Assembly: GCF_004115155.1 (NCBI RefSeq)
Contig: NZ_RDSM01000001.1
Coordinates: 992,001-1,056,000 of the forward strand
Length of the DNA stretch: 64,000 nt
Reading direction: 5' to 3'
From: Granulicella sibirica
Lineage (GTDB): Bacteria; Acidobacteriota; Terriglobia; Terriglobales; Acidobacteriaceae
Made by a program: the position numbers and the translations under genes. The notes below the pieces were generated by a model. The model was given only the letters and a program-made list of their open reading frames with translations, made no database searches and was not told where the DNA came from. Positions 1 to 7,989 of this stretch are shown in pieces (the stretch's first letter is position 1; every line of letters begins with the position of its first letter).

Positions 1-386
1 TTTCCATACAGGTTGTCGTTGATCGAAACCGTGTTCGACGGAGTGACAGCGAACACATCGTGATTGCCGAGCACGTGATACATCTTCAGCCCCAGATCCT
101 GCTCAGTCTTCCCGTAGAGATCGTATAGCTGCGTCGCCCGAGGCTTGGAAACGGCGTTCGAATCGAAGACGTGGTCCCCGCCGTTGATCGCAAAATCTGC
201 CTTGATCGTGCGGCCGTGGCGAAACGCCATCCCGGTGCCAAGCACGCCGTTGAGCTCCGGCTGAAGGTGCGCATCGGTAAAGAAGAGAAAAGTGAAGGGC
301 TCGGAGGGAGGAGCGAGCGCGAAGGCCGGCAGCGATGCGGCGCCAAGTGTTGCGCCAGTGAGCGAGAGGAAGCGTCGGCGGTTCAT
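1..386 (-). CDS. Tat-exported calcineurin-like metallophosphoesterase (C-terminal part outside window)
   Basis: The reverse strand reads from an ATG at 386 into a protein beginning MNRRRFLSLTGA, a twin-arginine signal followed by an Ala-rich stretch, so export in folded form is expected. Three metallophosphoesterase motifs follow in the right order: FFTDAHLQ (D-x-H), NGGDHVFD (GD) and VLGNHDVF (GNHD), which bind the dinuclear metal site. About 128 residues are present and the rest runs off the left edge, so substrate and full length are unknown. No strong Shine-Dalgarno sequence precedes the start. The family call is secure; the specific activity (phosphodiesterase or acid phosphatase) is not. 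Confidence 0.85.
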   Translation of the reverse strand, partial: MNRRRFLSLTGATLGAASLPAFALAPPSEPFTFLFFTDAHLQPELNGVLGTGMAFRHGRTIKADFAINGGDHVFDSNAVSKPRATQLYDLYGKTEQDLGLKMYHVLGNHDVFAVTPSNTVSINDNLYG

Positions 387-478
387 CGAAGTAGCCACAC
401 GCCCATCATAAACACGGCTGTTTTCCCTGCGATCAACAACGCCGAGCCCCACCCGCGCCGGAACGATAAGATGGAGGC

Positions 479-946
479 ATGAAATATGTCCTTGCCCTGC
501 TTGCGATGGCTGGCCTCGTCGTCAGCGTTCTTGCCCTGCGCGTGCACAACATGGATCCGAACCTCGCGCCGCCATGCGCCGTGACCGAGCACTGGGACTG
601 CGGCGCGGTGAACCACAGCCGCTTTGCCGTATTCCCACCGCGTTCCTTCGATGAAGACCCGAAGTCCAGCAAGCCGCACATCCCGGTCGCCACCATTGGA
701 ATTATCGGCTACAGCCTCATGCTATTGCTCGCGCTCCTTGGCCGCGTTGGCCTGGTTCGGGAGCTTGCCTTGATCGGCTTCATGGCCGCCGGCTTCCTTA
801 CTTATCTCGAGGCGTTCGTGCTGGAAAAGTGGTGCATCTACTGCGTCTGGTCGCAAGGAATCGTCACCGTCCTTCTGCTGACCGCGATCGTCGCGGTCTG
901 GCTGCAGCAACGCAGCCTCTCACCCTCAACCCGCTCCATCAGCTAG
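479..946 (+). CDS. Vitamin K epoxide reductase (VKOR) family membrane protein
   Basis: The 155-residue protein has about four hydrophobic segments and the VKOR cysteine pattern: a loop pair at C33 and C41 and a CIYC active-site pair at C119/C122. Bacterial VKOR homologues reoxidise periplasmic thiol oxidases, taking the place of DsbB and passing electrons to quinone, so a role in disulfide formation is expected. It lacks the thioredoxin-like domain fused to some bacterial VKORs. The GGAGG at 473-477 lies only one base before this ATG, which is unusually close, so a slightly different start is possible. The menaquinone gene mqnC lies two genes downstream. Confidence 0.8.
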   Translation: MKYVLALLAMAGLVVSVLALRVHNMDPNLAPPCAVTEHWDCGAVNHSRFAVFPPRSFDEDPKSSKPHIPVATIGIIGYSLMLLLALLGRVGLVRELALIGFMAAGFLTYLEAFVLEKWCIYCVWSQGIVTVLLLTAIVAVWLQQRSLSPSTRSIS

Positions 947-998
947 GCTGAGAACGAACATGGCCACCCCAATCATTGAAAAATCCAGGAGACCCGCC

Positions 999-1397
999 AT
1001 GTGGCCCAAGATGTTGATCGAGCTCCTGCCCCACCTATCCCGTCTCGTGCCGATGTGGGAGAAGTTCCTCACCTCCCGCGCGGCCAACGACAAGGCTAGC
1101 GAGAACGCCCTCACCGCAATGGCCGAAGGTGTTCGGGGCGATCTCGGCCAGGTGACTGCGGCACACGCTGGCCTCTACCGCCAGCTTCAGGACCAGAGTG
1201 CGCAAATCGCTTTGCTCGGTGAAGAACTCAAGCTCACCCGCGACGCCGCCGAACGCGCCGAAACAGCCGCTCGTCATACCGATCCGGAGATCTTAGCCCT
1301 AACGGCGGCTGTAAAGCGCGTCGGAACGGGACTTCTCTTCGTCGGACTCCTGCTCGTCGTTGTGATCGTGCTTCAAGTCGTCTTTCGGCACGGCTAG
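999..1397 (+). CDS. Small C-terminally anchored membrane protein, unknown function
   Basis: I do not recognise this gene. From the ATG at 999, which has AGGAG seven bases upstream (a better site than the earlier in-frame ATG at 960), it encodes 132 residues. The N-terminal ~95 residues are charged and helical, with a probable coiled coil over the QLQDQSAQIALLGEELKL segment. A single C-terminal membrane helix (VGTGLLFVGLLLVVVIVLQ) ends almost at the stop, giving a tail-anchored layout with the bulk in the cytoplasm. It sits between the VKOR-like gene and mqnC on the same strand. Confidence 0.65.
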   Translation: MWPKMLIELLPHLSRLVPMWEKFLTSRAANDKASENALTAMAEGVRGDLGQVTAAHAGLYRQLQDQSAQIALLGEELKLTRDAAERAETAARHTDPEILALTAAVKRVGTGLLFVGLLLVVVIVLQVVFRHG

Positions 1398-1427
1398 CGC
1401 GAAACCGGGCGGGGGTAGAATATTGCT

Positions 1428-2474
1428 ATGGGAATCAGCCGCGAACAAGCTCTGGACTGCTTTAACAGCGACGATCTGATCGGCATCGGCATGGAAGCCG
1501 ACTCGGTCCGCCGCCGCCTGCACCCCGAGGGCGTGGTCAGCTACATCATCGACCGCAACATCAACTACACCAACTTCTGCACCGAGTACTGCACCTTCTG
1601 CGCCTTCTACCGGCCGCTCAAGGGCAAGCTCGCCGCCGAAGGCTACATCCTCACCTTCGACACTATCTACGAGAAGATTCGCGAGACCGTCGAAATGGGC
1701 GGCACCGGCGTCCTCATGCAGGGCGGCATCCATCCCGACCTCAAGATCGACTGGTTCGAAAGCCTCTTCACCGGCATCAAGGAGCGCTTCCCCTCCATCT
1801 GGCTGCACTGCCTCTCGGCTTCCGAGATCCTCGCGATTGCCGAGTACTCCGAGATCAGCCTCCGCGACACCATCATGCGTCTCCGCGACGCCGGTCTCGA
1901 TTCCATCCCCGGAGGAGGAGCCGAGATCCTCGACGACGAGGTTCGCCACCGTATCGCCCGCCTCAAGTGCCGGACCCAGGATTGGGTCGACGTCCATCGC
2001 ACCGCCCACGAACTCGGCATGCGCACCACCGCCACCATGATGTTCGGCGTCGGCGAGACGATGGAACAGCGCGTCAACCACTTCGAAGTCGTTCGCAAGC
2101 TACAGGAAGAAACCGGCGGCTTCACGGCCTTCATCCCCTGGAGCTTCCAGCCGAACAACACAGCCCTCGGCGGTCGCGGCTGGGACGAAGCCACCTCCGT
2201 CGAGTACCTCAAGACCCTCGCCATCAGCCGCATGTACCTCGATAATATCGAGAACGTGCAGTCAAGCTGGGTCACTCAGGGCCTCAAGGTCCTGCAGATG
2301 GGCCTCCGCTTCGGAGGCAACGACGTAGGCTCCGTAATGCTCGAAGAAAACGTAGTCAAGGCCGCCGGAACTGCCAACTCCACCACGGAAGAAGAACTCC
2401 GCCGCATCATCCGCGACGCCGGCTTCAAGCCCGTCCAGCGCGACACGCTCTACCGCACCATGTTCCTGAACTAG
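1428..2474 (+). CDS. mqnC: Cyclic dehypoxanthine futalosine synthase MqnC (radical SAM)
   Basis: The 348-residue product carries the radical-SAM cluster motif CTEYCTFC at C51, C55 and C58, followed by the MqnC-type signatures MQGGIHPDLK and DSIPGGGAEIL. MqnC converts dehypoxanthine futalosine to its cyclic form in the futalosine route to menaquinone. The alternative MqnE assignment is disfavoured by the SIPGGGAEIL motif and the length. A TAGAAT hexamer lies seven bases before the ATG, so a very short or absent leader is possible. No other mqn genes are in the window. Confidence 0.92.
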   Translation: MGISREQALDCFNSDDLIGIGMEADSVRRRLHPEGVVSYIIDRNINYTNFCTEYCTFCAFYRPLKGKLAAEGYILTFDTIYEKIRETVEMGGTGVLMQGGIHPDLKIDWFESLFTGIKERFPSIWLHCLSASEILAIAEYSEISLRDTIMRLRDAGLDSIPGGGAEILDDEVRHRIARLKCRTQDWVDVHRTAHELGMRTTATMMFGVGETMEQRVNHFEVVRKLQEETGGFTAFIPWSFQPNNTALGGRGWDEATSVEYLKTLAISRMYLDNIENVQSSWVTQGLKVLQMGLRFGGNDVGSVMLEENVVKAAGTANSTTEEELRRIIRDAGFKPVQRDTLYRTMFLN

Positions 2475-2504
2475 AATGAGCAGCAAGTACAAACGGGGTG
2501 ACGC

Positions 2505-2747
2505 ATGAACGAGCTTCCCGAACCTGAACTATGGACCGACGAGTACAAAGCGCAGATTCTGCTTAACGCCGCAGGCTCAATAGAAGAATGGGATGAGACC
2601 TCTGCCGAGGTACGCTCCTGGGGCCTCGATCCAGCGAAGATTCCCTACGTCGATCCGAATCACCGCGGTACGCTGCCCACCCGAGCGGAGATGTACGAGA
2701 GCATAAGACGAGCGCGAGCTGAACTCGGAATCCGTCGCAGTGCCTGA
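2505..2747 (+). CDS. Small acidic protein upstream of a PIN-domain protein (putative antitoxin)
   Basis: This 80-residue protein has no fold I recognise. It is acidic over its first two thirds and ends in a basic helix (YESIRRARAELGIRRSA). Its last eight bases overlap the GTG start of the PIN-domain gene, the tight coupling usual for type II toxin-antitoxin pairs, and its position before the toxin fits an antitoxin. No ribbon-helix-helix or AbrB-like DNA-binding motif is visible, so the antitoxin label rests on context alone. Confidence 0.55.
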   Translation: MNELPEPELWTDEYKAQILLNAAGSIEEWDETSAEVRSWGLDPAKIPYVDPNHRGTLPTRAEMYESIRRARAELGIRRSA

Positions 2748-3204
2748 TGACGAACTCATTCGGCCTTTTATTGACGCAAACGTTCTCTTCTCCGCAACCC
2801 ATAAACCGGAAAATGTATTCGTTCGCATCTGGGCGATGACCGGTGTCGTTCCTACCACCTCGCTTCACGCCATTACGGAAGTACGGAACAACATCGGAGA
2901 AGCAGCACAGAGACGGCGCCTGGAAAGTCTCCTGCGCTGGAGCGTCATTGTAGGCGATCGACCAGACGACCTCATTCCGCCGAATACCGTCCTCCGCGCG
3001 AAAGACAGGCCAATCCTCTCGGCAGCAATCGGAGCGGACTGCAATTACCTTCTCACCAGCGATAAGCATGATTTTGCTCACCTCTACAAACGCACGATCA
3101 AAGGGGTTTACATCATGTACACGATGGACTTCTGTTACGCCTTCCAGTACCGTCTCGACCTCGACATGCTCGCGTACAATTTCTCAGAAGCTACCGGGTG
3201 GTAG
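2740..3204 (+). CDS. PIN-domain protein (putative VapC-like ribonuclease toxin)
   Basis: The 154-residue protein starts at GTG 2740, inside the end of the preceding gene. PIN-domain acidic positions can be followed: D12 in FIDANVLFSA, E47 in AITEVRNN, D89 in AKDRPIL, and D100/D108 in GADCNYLLTSD. PIN proteins are Mg-dependent endoribonucleases, and in VapBC-type modules they cleave tRNA or rRNA. Together with the 80-residue partner this forms a likely toxin-antitoxin pair, though of a less common PIN subfamily. Its 3' end abuts or overlaps the glycosyltransferase gene, depending on which start that gene uses. Confidence 0.75.
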   Translation: MPDDELIRPFIDANVLFSATHKPENVFVRIWAMTGVVPTTSLHAITEVRNNIGEAAQRRRLESLLRWSVIVGDRPDDLIPPNTVLRAKDRPILSAAIGADCNYLLTSDKHDFAHLYKRTIKGVYIMYTMDFCYAFQYRLDLDMLAYNFSEATGW

Positions 3205-3236
3205 CCAGGGAGATCAATCTGTTTCAAAACGCGCAC

Positions 3237-4871
3237 ATGGCTGGAGTCTGGCTTCTTCTTGAAGCCCCGAAGGGTCTCGGCCACTACTGGAAGACTCACT
3301 ACAGCGACCCCACCTTCCGCAATCTCTACCGCCTCGAAGCCTTCGACCTCTGCATCCTGATCCCGTACTTCATCGTCATGATCATCCTGGCGTTCTACGG
3401 AGTTCACCGTTACCAGCTCGTCTGGCTCTACTATCGCAATCGTAAGAACGCGGCCAAATGGAGTGAGCCACCCGCCACCTTCCCGGTAGACGAACTGCCC
3501 TTCGTCACCATCCAGCTCCCGATCTACAATGAGCAGTTCGTCATCGACCGCCTCATCGACGCCTGCTGCCGCATCGACTACCCTCGCGACCGCTTCGAGA
3601 TCCAGGTTCTCGACGACTCCACCGACGAAACCATCGAAGTCGCCCGAGGCATCGTCGACCGTTACGCCGCAGGCTTCGGCGACCTCGCCCCCCAACCCAT
3701 CGTCTACCTGCACCGCACCAACCGCTACGGCTACAAGGCCGGCGCCCTCGACGAAGGCCTGAAGGTAGCCAAGGGCCAGCTCATCGCCATCTTCGATGCC
3801 GACTTTGTCCCGCCGCCCGAGTGGGTCATGCAGGTGATCCATCACTTCGCCGAGCCCGGCATCGGCATGGTCCAGACGCGCTGGACACACCTCAATCGCG
3901 ACTACAGCTTTCTTACCCAGGTCGAAGCCATCCTCCTCGACGGCCACTTCGTCCTCGAGCACGGCGGCCGCTCGCGTGCCGGGGTCTTCTTCAACTTCAA
4001 CGGGACCGCGGGCATGTGGCGTCGCGAGACTATCGGAGAAGCCGGAGGCTGGCAGCACGACACCCTCACCGAAGACACAGACCTCAGCTACCGCGCGCAG
4101 ATGGCCGGCTGGAAGTTCAAGTATCTCCAGGACGTCGAGTGCCCCGCCGAGCTCCCCATCGAGATGACCGCATTCAAGACCCAGCAGGCACGCTGGGCGA
4201 AGGGCCTCATCCAGACCGGCAAGAAGATCCTCCCGCGCGTCCTCCACAGCGACGCAGCTTTCCACACGAAGCTCGAAGCCTGGTATCACCTCACCGCGAA
4301 CATCAGCTATCCCCTGATGATCGTCCTGAGCACCCTGCTCATGCCCGCCATGATCATCCGCAGCTACCAGGGTTGGCTCCAGATGGTCCTCATCGACTTT
4401 CCGCTCTTCATCGCCAGTACGATGTCTGTCTCGAGCTTCTATCTGGTCAGCCAGAAAGAGCTCTTCCCCCGGACCTGGTACAAGACGTTCCTCTACCTGC
4501 CGTTCCTTATGGCACTCGGTGTAGGCCTCACGATCACGAACACCAAGGCAGTGCTGGAGGCCCTCTTCGGCATCAAGAGCGCCTTCGCCCGCACCCCAAA
4601 GTACCGCGTCCAGGAAAAAGGCGAGAAGTCCCAGGCGAAGGTCTATCGCAAACGCCTCGGAATCATCCCATGGATCGAGCTCGCCATCGGCTGCTACTTC
4701 GTCGCAACCGTGTGGTACGCCATCTCGAGCGAGAACTTCTTCACCGTGCCGTTCCTTTTGCTCTTCGTCATGGGCTACTGGTACACCGGGCTTCTCAGCC
4801 TGTTACAGGGCCGCTTCGAGCGCAACAGCGGCCAGTCCATGCACGAGAAGCCCTACCCCGTCGGCGTCTAG
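3237..4871 (+). CDS. Membrane glycosyltransferase family 2 (cellulose-synthase-like)
   Basis: Counted from the ATG at 3237, the protein has 544 residues. It has an N-terminal membrane helix (LIPYFIVMIILAFYGVHRYQLVW), a GT2 domain with the processive motifs D,D,D,TED,QxxRW (LDDSTDE near 126, FDAD near 187, TEDTD near 278, QQARW near 316), and about four C-terminal membrane helices. Processive enzymes with this layout polymerise and export beta-glycans or transfer sugar to lipid. No c-di-GMP PilZ domain or bcs partner is present, so the polymer is unknown. A GTG start at 3198 overlapping the PIN gene is also possible; neither start has a good ribosome site. Confidence 0.85.
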   Translation: MAGVWLLLEAPKGLGHYWKTHYSDPTFRNLYRLEAFDLCILIPYFIVMIILAFYGVHRYQLVWLYYRNRKNAAKWSEPPATFPVDELPFVTIQLPIYNEQFVIDRLIDACCRIDYPRDRFEIQVLDDSTDETIEVARGIVDRYAAGFGDLAPQPIVYLHRTNRYGYKAGALDEGLKVAKGQLIAIFDADFVPPPEWVMQVIHHFAEPGIGMVQTRWTHLNRDYSFLTQVEAILLDGHFVLEHGGRSRAGVFFNFNGTAGMWRRETIGEAGGWQHDTLTEDTDLSYRAQMAGWKFKYLQDVECPAELPIEMTAFKTQQARWAKGLIQTGKKILPRVLHSDAAFHTKLEAWYHLTANISYPLMIVLSTLLMPAMIIRSYQGWLQMVLIDFPLFIASTMSVSSFYLVSQKELFPRTWYKTFLYLPFLMALGVGLTITNTKAVLEALFGIKSAFARTPKYRVQEKGEKSQAKVYRKRLGIIPWIELAIGCYFVATVWYAISSENFFTVPFLLLFVMGYWYTGLLSLLQGRFERNSGQSMHEKPYPVGV

Positions 4872-4883
4872 CACGATTCGTGA

Positions 4884-6341
4884 CTAGGAGAGGAAGCCAA
4901 ACAGTCTGCTTACCCCATTCAGTGGATAAGGTTCGCGGTTCAGGATGATCTCCACCATCGTCGTCGTAAATGGGTGGAAGAGCGAAGCTCCCGCATCGGC
5001 GAGCGCACTCAGATCGATCTCCACCGGAGCCGCATCCGCCGTCATATTCGTTTGCGTCTCATTGCTCCCATATCCCTGATACACCATCAACTCCGTACCG
5101 CTCGATGCGTGAACCCGCAGCATCAGCGGAACCGTGCCAGTGGAGATACCCTTGGGCAGCCGGATATGAAAGCACCGATAGCTCGGGTCGCTCTTATAGG
5201 CGTGGACGTCCGTGTACATCTCTTCGAACGCAACCCACTGATCGCCCTGTTTCGTCAGGACATCGATCAGGTAGTCTCGAACGCCATCCCCGCGCTCGTC
5301 CCGTGCGTGAATAGCGAACTGCTGCCAGCCCTCCATCTCCTCGCCACCCGCGAGATGTCCGAAGAAAGTCTTGAGTTCCCCCGTAACTCCGCCGGCGTCC
5401 TTTCCTGGATTCACCAGCATCTTCGCTTTGGCATTCTTACCGAACTCCTCGGCTCGCGCGAACCACGCATCCTGCGTCTCTTCTCCGTCGTCGCCAACCT
5501 TCAAAAAGTCGGCGATCAGCTTTACCATCGCCGGATCAGGATTGCTGATAAGCGTGGCATGATTCCGGCCCTCGACCGGGATCATGGGGATGTTTAAGCG
5601 ATCGTCTTCCCACGGCGTAATCGAGATCCGGTCGATGGGCTTGCCATCTGCGCCGATCGGCGTGCGCGTCAGGTCGACAACAATCTTCCTCGTATTCAGC
5701 GCGCATCCCGACCAGCGCACCGTGCCATCCGTGCCCGGATCGTTCGCCACGCTCGACAGTCCGTCATAAGGCGTGTTCCCGATGAAAACGCACACATACG
5801 GCGTATCCGGCCCCTTGCTGTAGTAGGGCGCTGGTCCCAGCAGATCCGCCTCCGCAAGCTCCCAGGTAAAGCGGCTTCCGAGCTCCAATCCATCAAGCAC
5901 CTGGTCTCCCGCGTTCAGGAAGTCCGGCCCAACCTGCTTGTCGCCCTTCACCAGCGCGCCCAACCACGTCCGCCCCTTGCTTGCCTGCGGCGAACCCCAG
6001 GTCGCCGGTGCAACCCCAATCAAGTGCTTTAAACGCTTCAACCGGTTATTGCTGTTCACCTCGGCGCCATAATTCGTCAGCCACGATCGAATCACGAGCA
6101 TCCCGGTCGAGTGCACGATCGCATCGAAAGGCTGGTCCGCGTTGAACTTCGGATTCGAGCGAAAGGCCCGGTCGAGTCCCTCCGCGATGTCCTTGATCGT
6201 GATCTCGTTGTTGAGCGACACGTAGTTTCCCACGTTGATGTCGACGGCATCGATCCCCTGTCCCTGAAGTGCTGTACGAAGGGGAGTAAAGTCCAGGCCG
6301 CTTGCGGAATAGCCGTGAATGAGTACGAGCTGGCGCTTCAT
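4884..6341 (-). CDS. Alpha/beta-hydrolase, lipase-like
   Basis: From the ATG at 6341, which has GAGGAG just upstream, the protein has 485 residues. It opens directly with a hydrolase core (MKRQLVLIHGYSASG), where HG forms the oxyanion region. The nucleophile elbow is IVHSTGM with Ser near 78. A conserved GRNHATLISNP segment near 285 probably supplies the catalytic His. The C-terminal ~170 residues form a separate beta-rich domain. No signal peptide is seen with this start; 21 more residues could be added upstream but would lack a ribosome site. The substrate is unknown. Confidence 0.75.
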   Translation of the reverse strand: MKRQLVLIHGYSASGLDFTPLRTALQGQGIDAVDINVGNYVSLNNEITIKDIAEGLDRAFRSNPKFNADQPFDAIVHSTGMLVIRSWLTNYGAEVNSNNRLKRLKHLIGVAPATWGSPQASKGRTWLGALVKGDKQVGPDFLNAGDQVLDGLELGSRFTWELAEADLLGPAPYYSKGPDTPYVCVFIGNTPYDGLSSVANDPGTDGTVRWSGCALNTRKIVVDLTRTPIGADGKPIDRISITPWEDDRLNIPMIPVEGRNHATLISNPDPAMVKLIADFLKVGDDGEETQDAWFARAEEFGKNAKAKMLVNPGKDAGGVTGELKTFFGHLAGGEEMEGWQQFAIHARDERGDGVRDYLIDVLTKQGDQWVAFEEMYTDVHAYKSDPSYRCFHIRLPKGISTGTVPLMLRVHASSGTELMVYQGYGSNETQTNMTADAAPVEIDLSALADAGASLFHPFTTTMVEIILNREPYPLNGVSRLFGFLS

Positions 6342-6481
6342 CTTGCTCCTCGAGCGAGCGTGAAATTCCCTGATTCGGGGGCCCCACCAGAAGATGATCC
6401 ACACACGAAATTCGCGGCGATTCTTCCCGCCACGAATTCTCCTGCCCTACACCGGGCGTGTCAATTCAATTCATGAAGAAG

Positions 6482-7117
6482 CTACCCCTGCATTGCGGAA
6501 GCCGCCAGATAGGACTTGCAGATAACCACGAGCTCCTTCCGCAAAGACCGCACCATCTTTGGCGCGGCACCGCCTTCGAGAACCGCCCGTGTCGCCCCGG
6601 CCATCACCGCGTACAGCATGAACGTCGTGAACTCAACATCTTCGAAAGACGCATCGGGCGCGGACGCCAGCATCTTCGCCATGGCTGCGCGGCCGTTCCT
6701 GCCCACGCGCCGCATCACCTCTACCCCGTTCAACTCCGAGCTCACCGCATACAGCGCCATCGAAACATCCGGCCGTTCCATCTTGGCAGTGATGAACGCA
6801 GTCGCCACTGCCTCAGCCATCGCCTCGATCGGCTGATGGTGTTGCTCTGCACACACCTTCTCCATCGTCCGCATCAGACGAGTCAGATGTCCCTCCATCG
6901 CGGCAAATAATAGCGCTCGTTTATTCGGAAAATACTGGTAGAGCGTCCCCACCGAAACACCCGCACGTTCCGCCACCCGCGTTGTGGTCAGCCGGTCCGC
7001 ACCAAGCGACAGCAGAACCTGAATGGTCGCCTCGCCAATCGCCTCAACCGTCACCGCCGACCGTGCCTGGACCGGCGTCTTTCGTACCTCGAACGTCACC
7101 TGCGCCTGCGGACTCAT
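6482..7117 (-). CDS. TetR/AcrR-family transcriptional repressor
   Basis: The 211-residue protein has an N-terminal TetR helix-turn-helix (TTTRVAERAGVSVGTLYQYFPNKRALLFAAM, about residues 44-74) and an all-helical ligand-binding C-terminus. It is divergent from the short-chain dehydrogenase at 7186 across 68 bases containing inverted repeats, so it most likely represses that gene and itself. The ligand is unknown. A similar TetR/SDR pair occurs at 54.4-56 kb. Confidence 0.88.
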   Translation of the reverse strand: MSPQAQVTFEVRKTPVQARSAVTVEAIGEATIQVLLSLGADRLTTTRVAERAGVSVGTLYQYFPNKRALLFAAMEGHLTRLMRTMEKVCAEQHHQPIEAMAEAVATAFITAKMERPDVSMALYAVSSELNGVEVMRRVGRNGRAAMAKMLASAPDASFEDVEFTTFMLYAVMAGATRAVLEGGAAPKMVRSLRKELVVICKSYLAASAMQG

Positions 7118-7128
7118 ATGCGAACTCC

Positions 7129-7164
7129 GAATCTGAAGATTCCTTCATCTAATCATAAGAAGGA
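7129..7164. promoter_or_regulatory. Probable TetR operator region between tetR and SDR genes
   Basis: Two inverted repeats lie in the 68-base divergent spacer. GAATCT-GA-AGATTC at 7129-7142 has six-base arms. TCCTTC (7141-7146) and GAAGGA (7159-7164) form a second, wider dyad. Either could bind the adjacent TetR repressor and control both directions. The SDR ribosome site GGAGGA follows at about 7172. Confidence 0.5.
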
Positions 7165-7185
7165 TCAACACGGAGGAATCGCATC

Positions 7186-7920
7186 ATGCCGGACACCACC
7201 ACGAAAGTCGCTCTCATTACGGGAGCCAACAAGGGAATCGGTTTCGAAGTAGCCCGTCAGCTTGGCAAGGCCGGATTCACCGTCCTGCTCGGCGCGCGCA
7301 ATCTCGATCTCGGTCGCAAAGCCGCCGGCATCCTCGAGTCCGAGGGCATTCACGCCCAGGCCATCGAACTCGACATCATCAACGCCGGCACTATTGAAGC
7401 GGCCGCGAAGACCATCTCGACGGAGTTCAAAAAGCTGGATGTCCTCGTAAACAACGCAGGCATCATTCTCCAGGGCGACGGTCTTCCCGGTGCGGCATCT
7501 CTCGACGCCGTCGAGACCACCTTCAAGACGAACTTCCTCGGCCCTGTCGCCGTTACCCAGGCAATGCTTCCCTTGCTTCGCGAGGCTCCAGCAGCTCGTA
7601 TCGTCAACGTCTCCAGCGGCCTCGGCTCGATAAGCCAGAACAACGATCCCAACTGGCCCTACGCTCAGGTCAAATATCTCGGCTACAACGGCTCAAAAGC
7701 CGCGCTCAACATGTTCACCGTGCATCTCGCCTGGGAGCTGCGCGACACGAACATCAAGGTCAACTCAGCAGATCCCGGATACACCGCGACCGACCTCAAC
7801 CAGAACCGCGGTCACCAGACCATCGAGGAGGGCGCAGCCGAAACCGTTCGCCTCGCGCTCCTTCCACCCGACGGACCCACCGGAAGCTTCTCCGATAACG
7901 CAGGTTCCGTACCCTGGTAA
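7186..7920 (+). CDS. Short-chain dehydrogenase/reductase (SDR)
   Basis: A classical SDR of 244 residues. The nucleotide-binding motif TGANKGIG is at 12-19, NNAG at 89-92, the catalytic Ser in NVSSG at 143-144, and YNGSK (Tyr167/Lys171) provides the catalytic pair. It resembles carbonyl-reductase-like SDRs that reduce reactive carbonyls with NADPH. A strong GGAGGA site precedes the ATG by eight bases. It is controlled, by inference, by the divergent TetR. It shares the overall design and a terminal Pro-Trp with the SDR at 55229, a probable paralogue. Confidence 0.9.
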   Translation: MPDTTTKVALITGANKGIGFEVARQLGKAGFTVLLGARNLDLGRKAAGILESEGIHAQAIELDIINAGTIEAAAKTISTEFKKLDVLVNNAGIILQGDGLPGAASLDAVETTFKTNFLGPVAVTQAMLPLLREAPAARIVNVSSGLGSISQNNDPNWPYAQVKYLGYNGSKAALNMFTVHLAWELRDTNIKVNSADPGYTATDLNQNRGHQTIEEGAAETVRLALLPPDGPTGSFSDNAGSVPW

Positions 7921-7940
7921 CTGCTGTCGCAGACAAAAAG

Positions 7941-7969
7941 AAAGGCCCGGCATCCATAGCCGGGCCTTT
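7941..7969. terminator. Bidirectional intrinsic terminator between SDR and OMP genes
   Basis: AAAGGCCCGGC (7941-7951) pairs perfectly with GCCGGGCCTTT (7959-7969) around a seven-base loop, with A- and T-rich flanks on both sides. It lies between two convergent genes and can serve both. Confidence 0.88.
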
Positions 7970-7989
7970 CCGTTACTTACCAGGACAAG

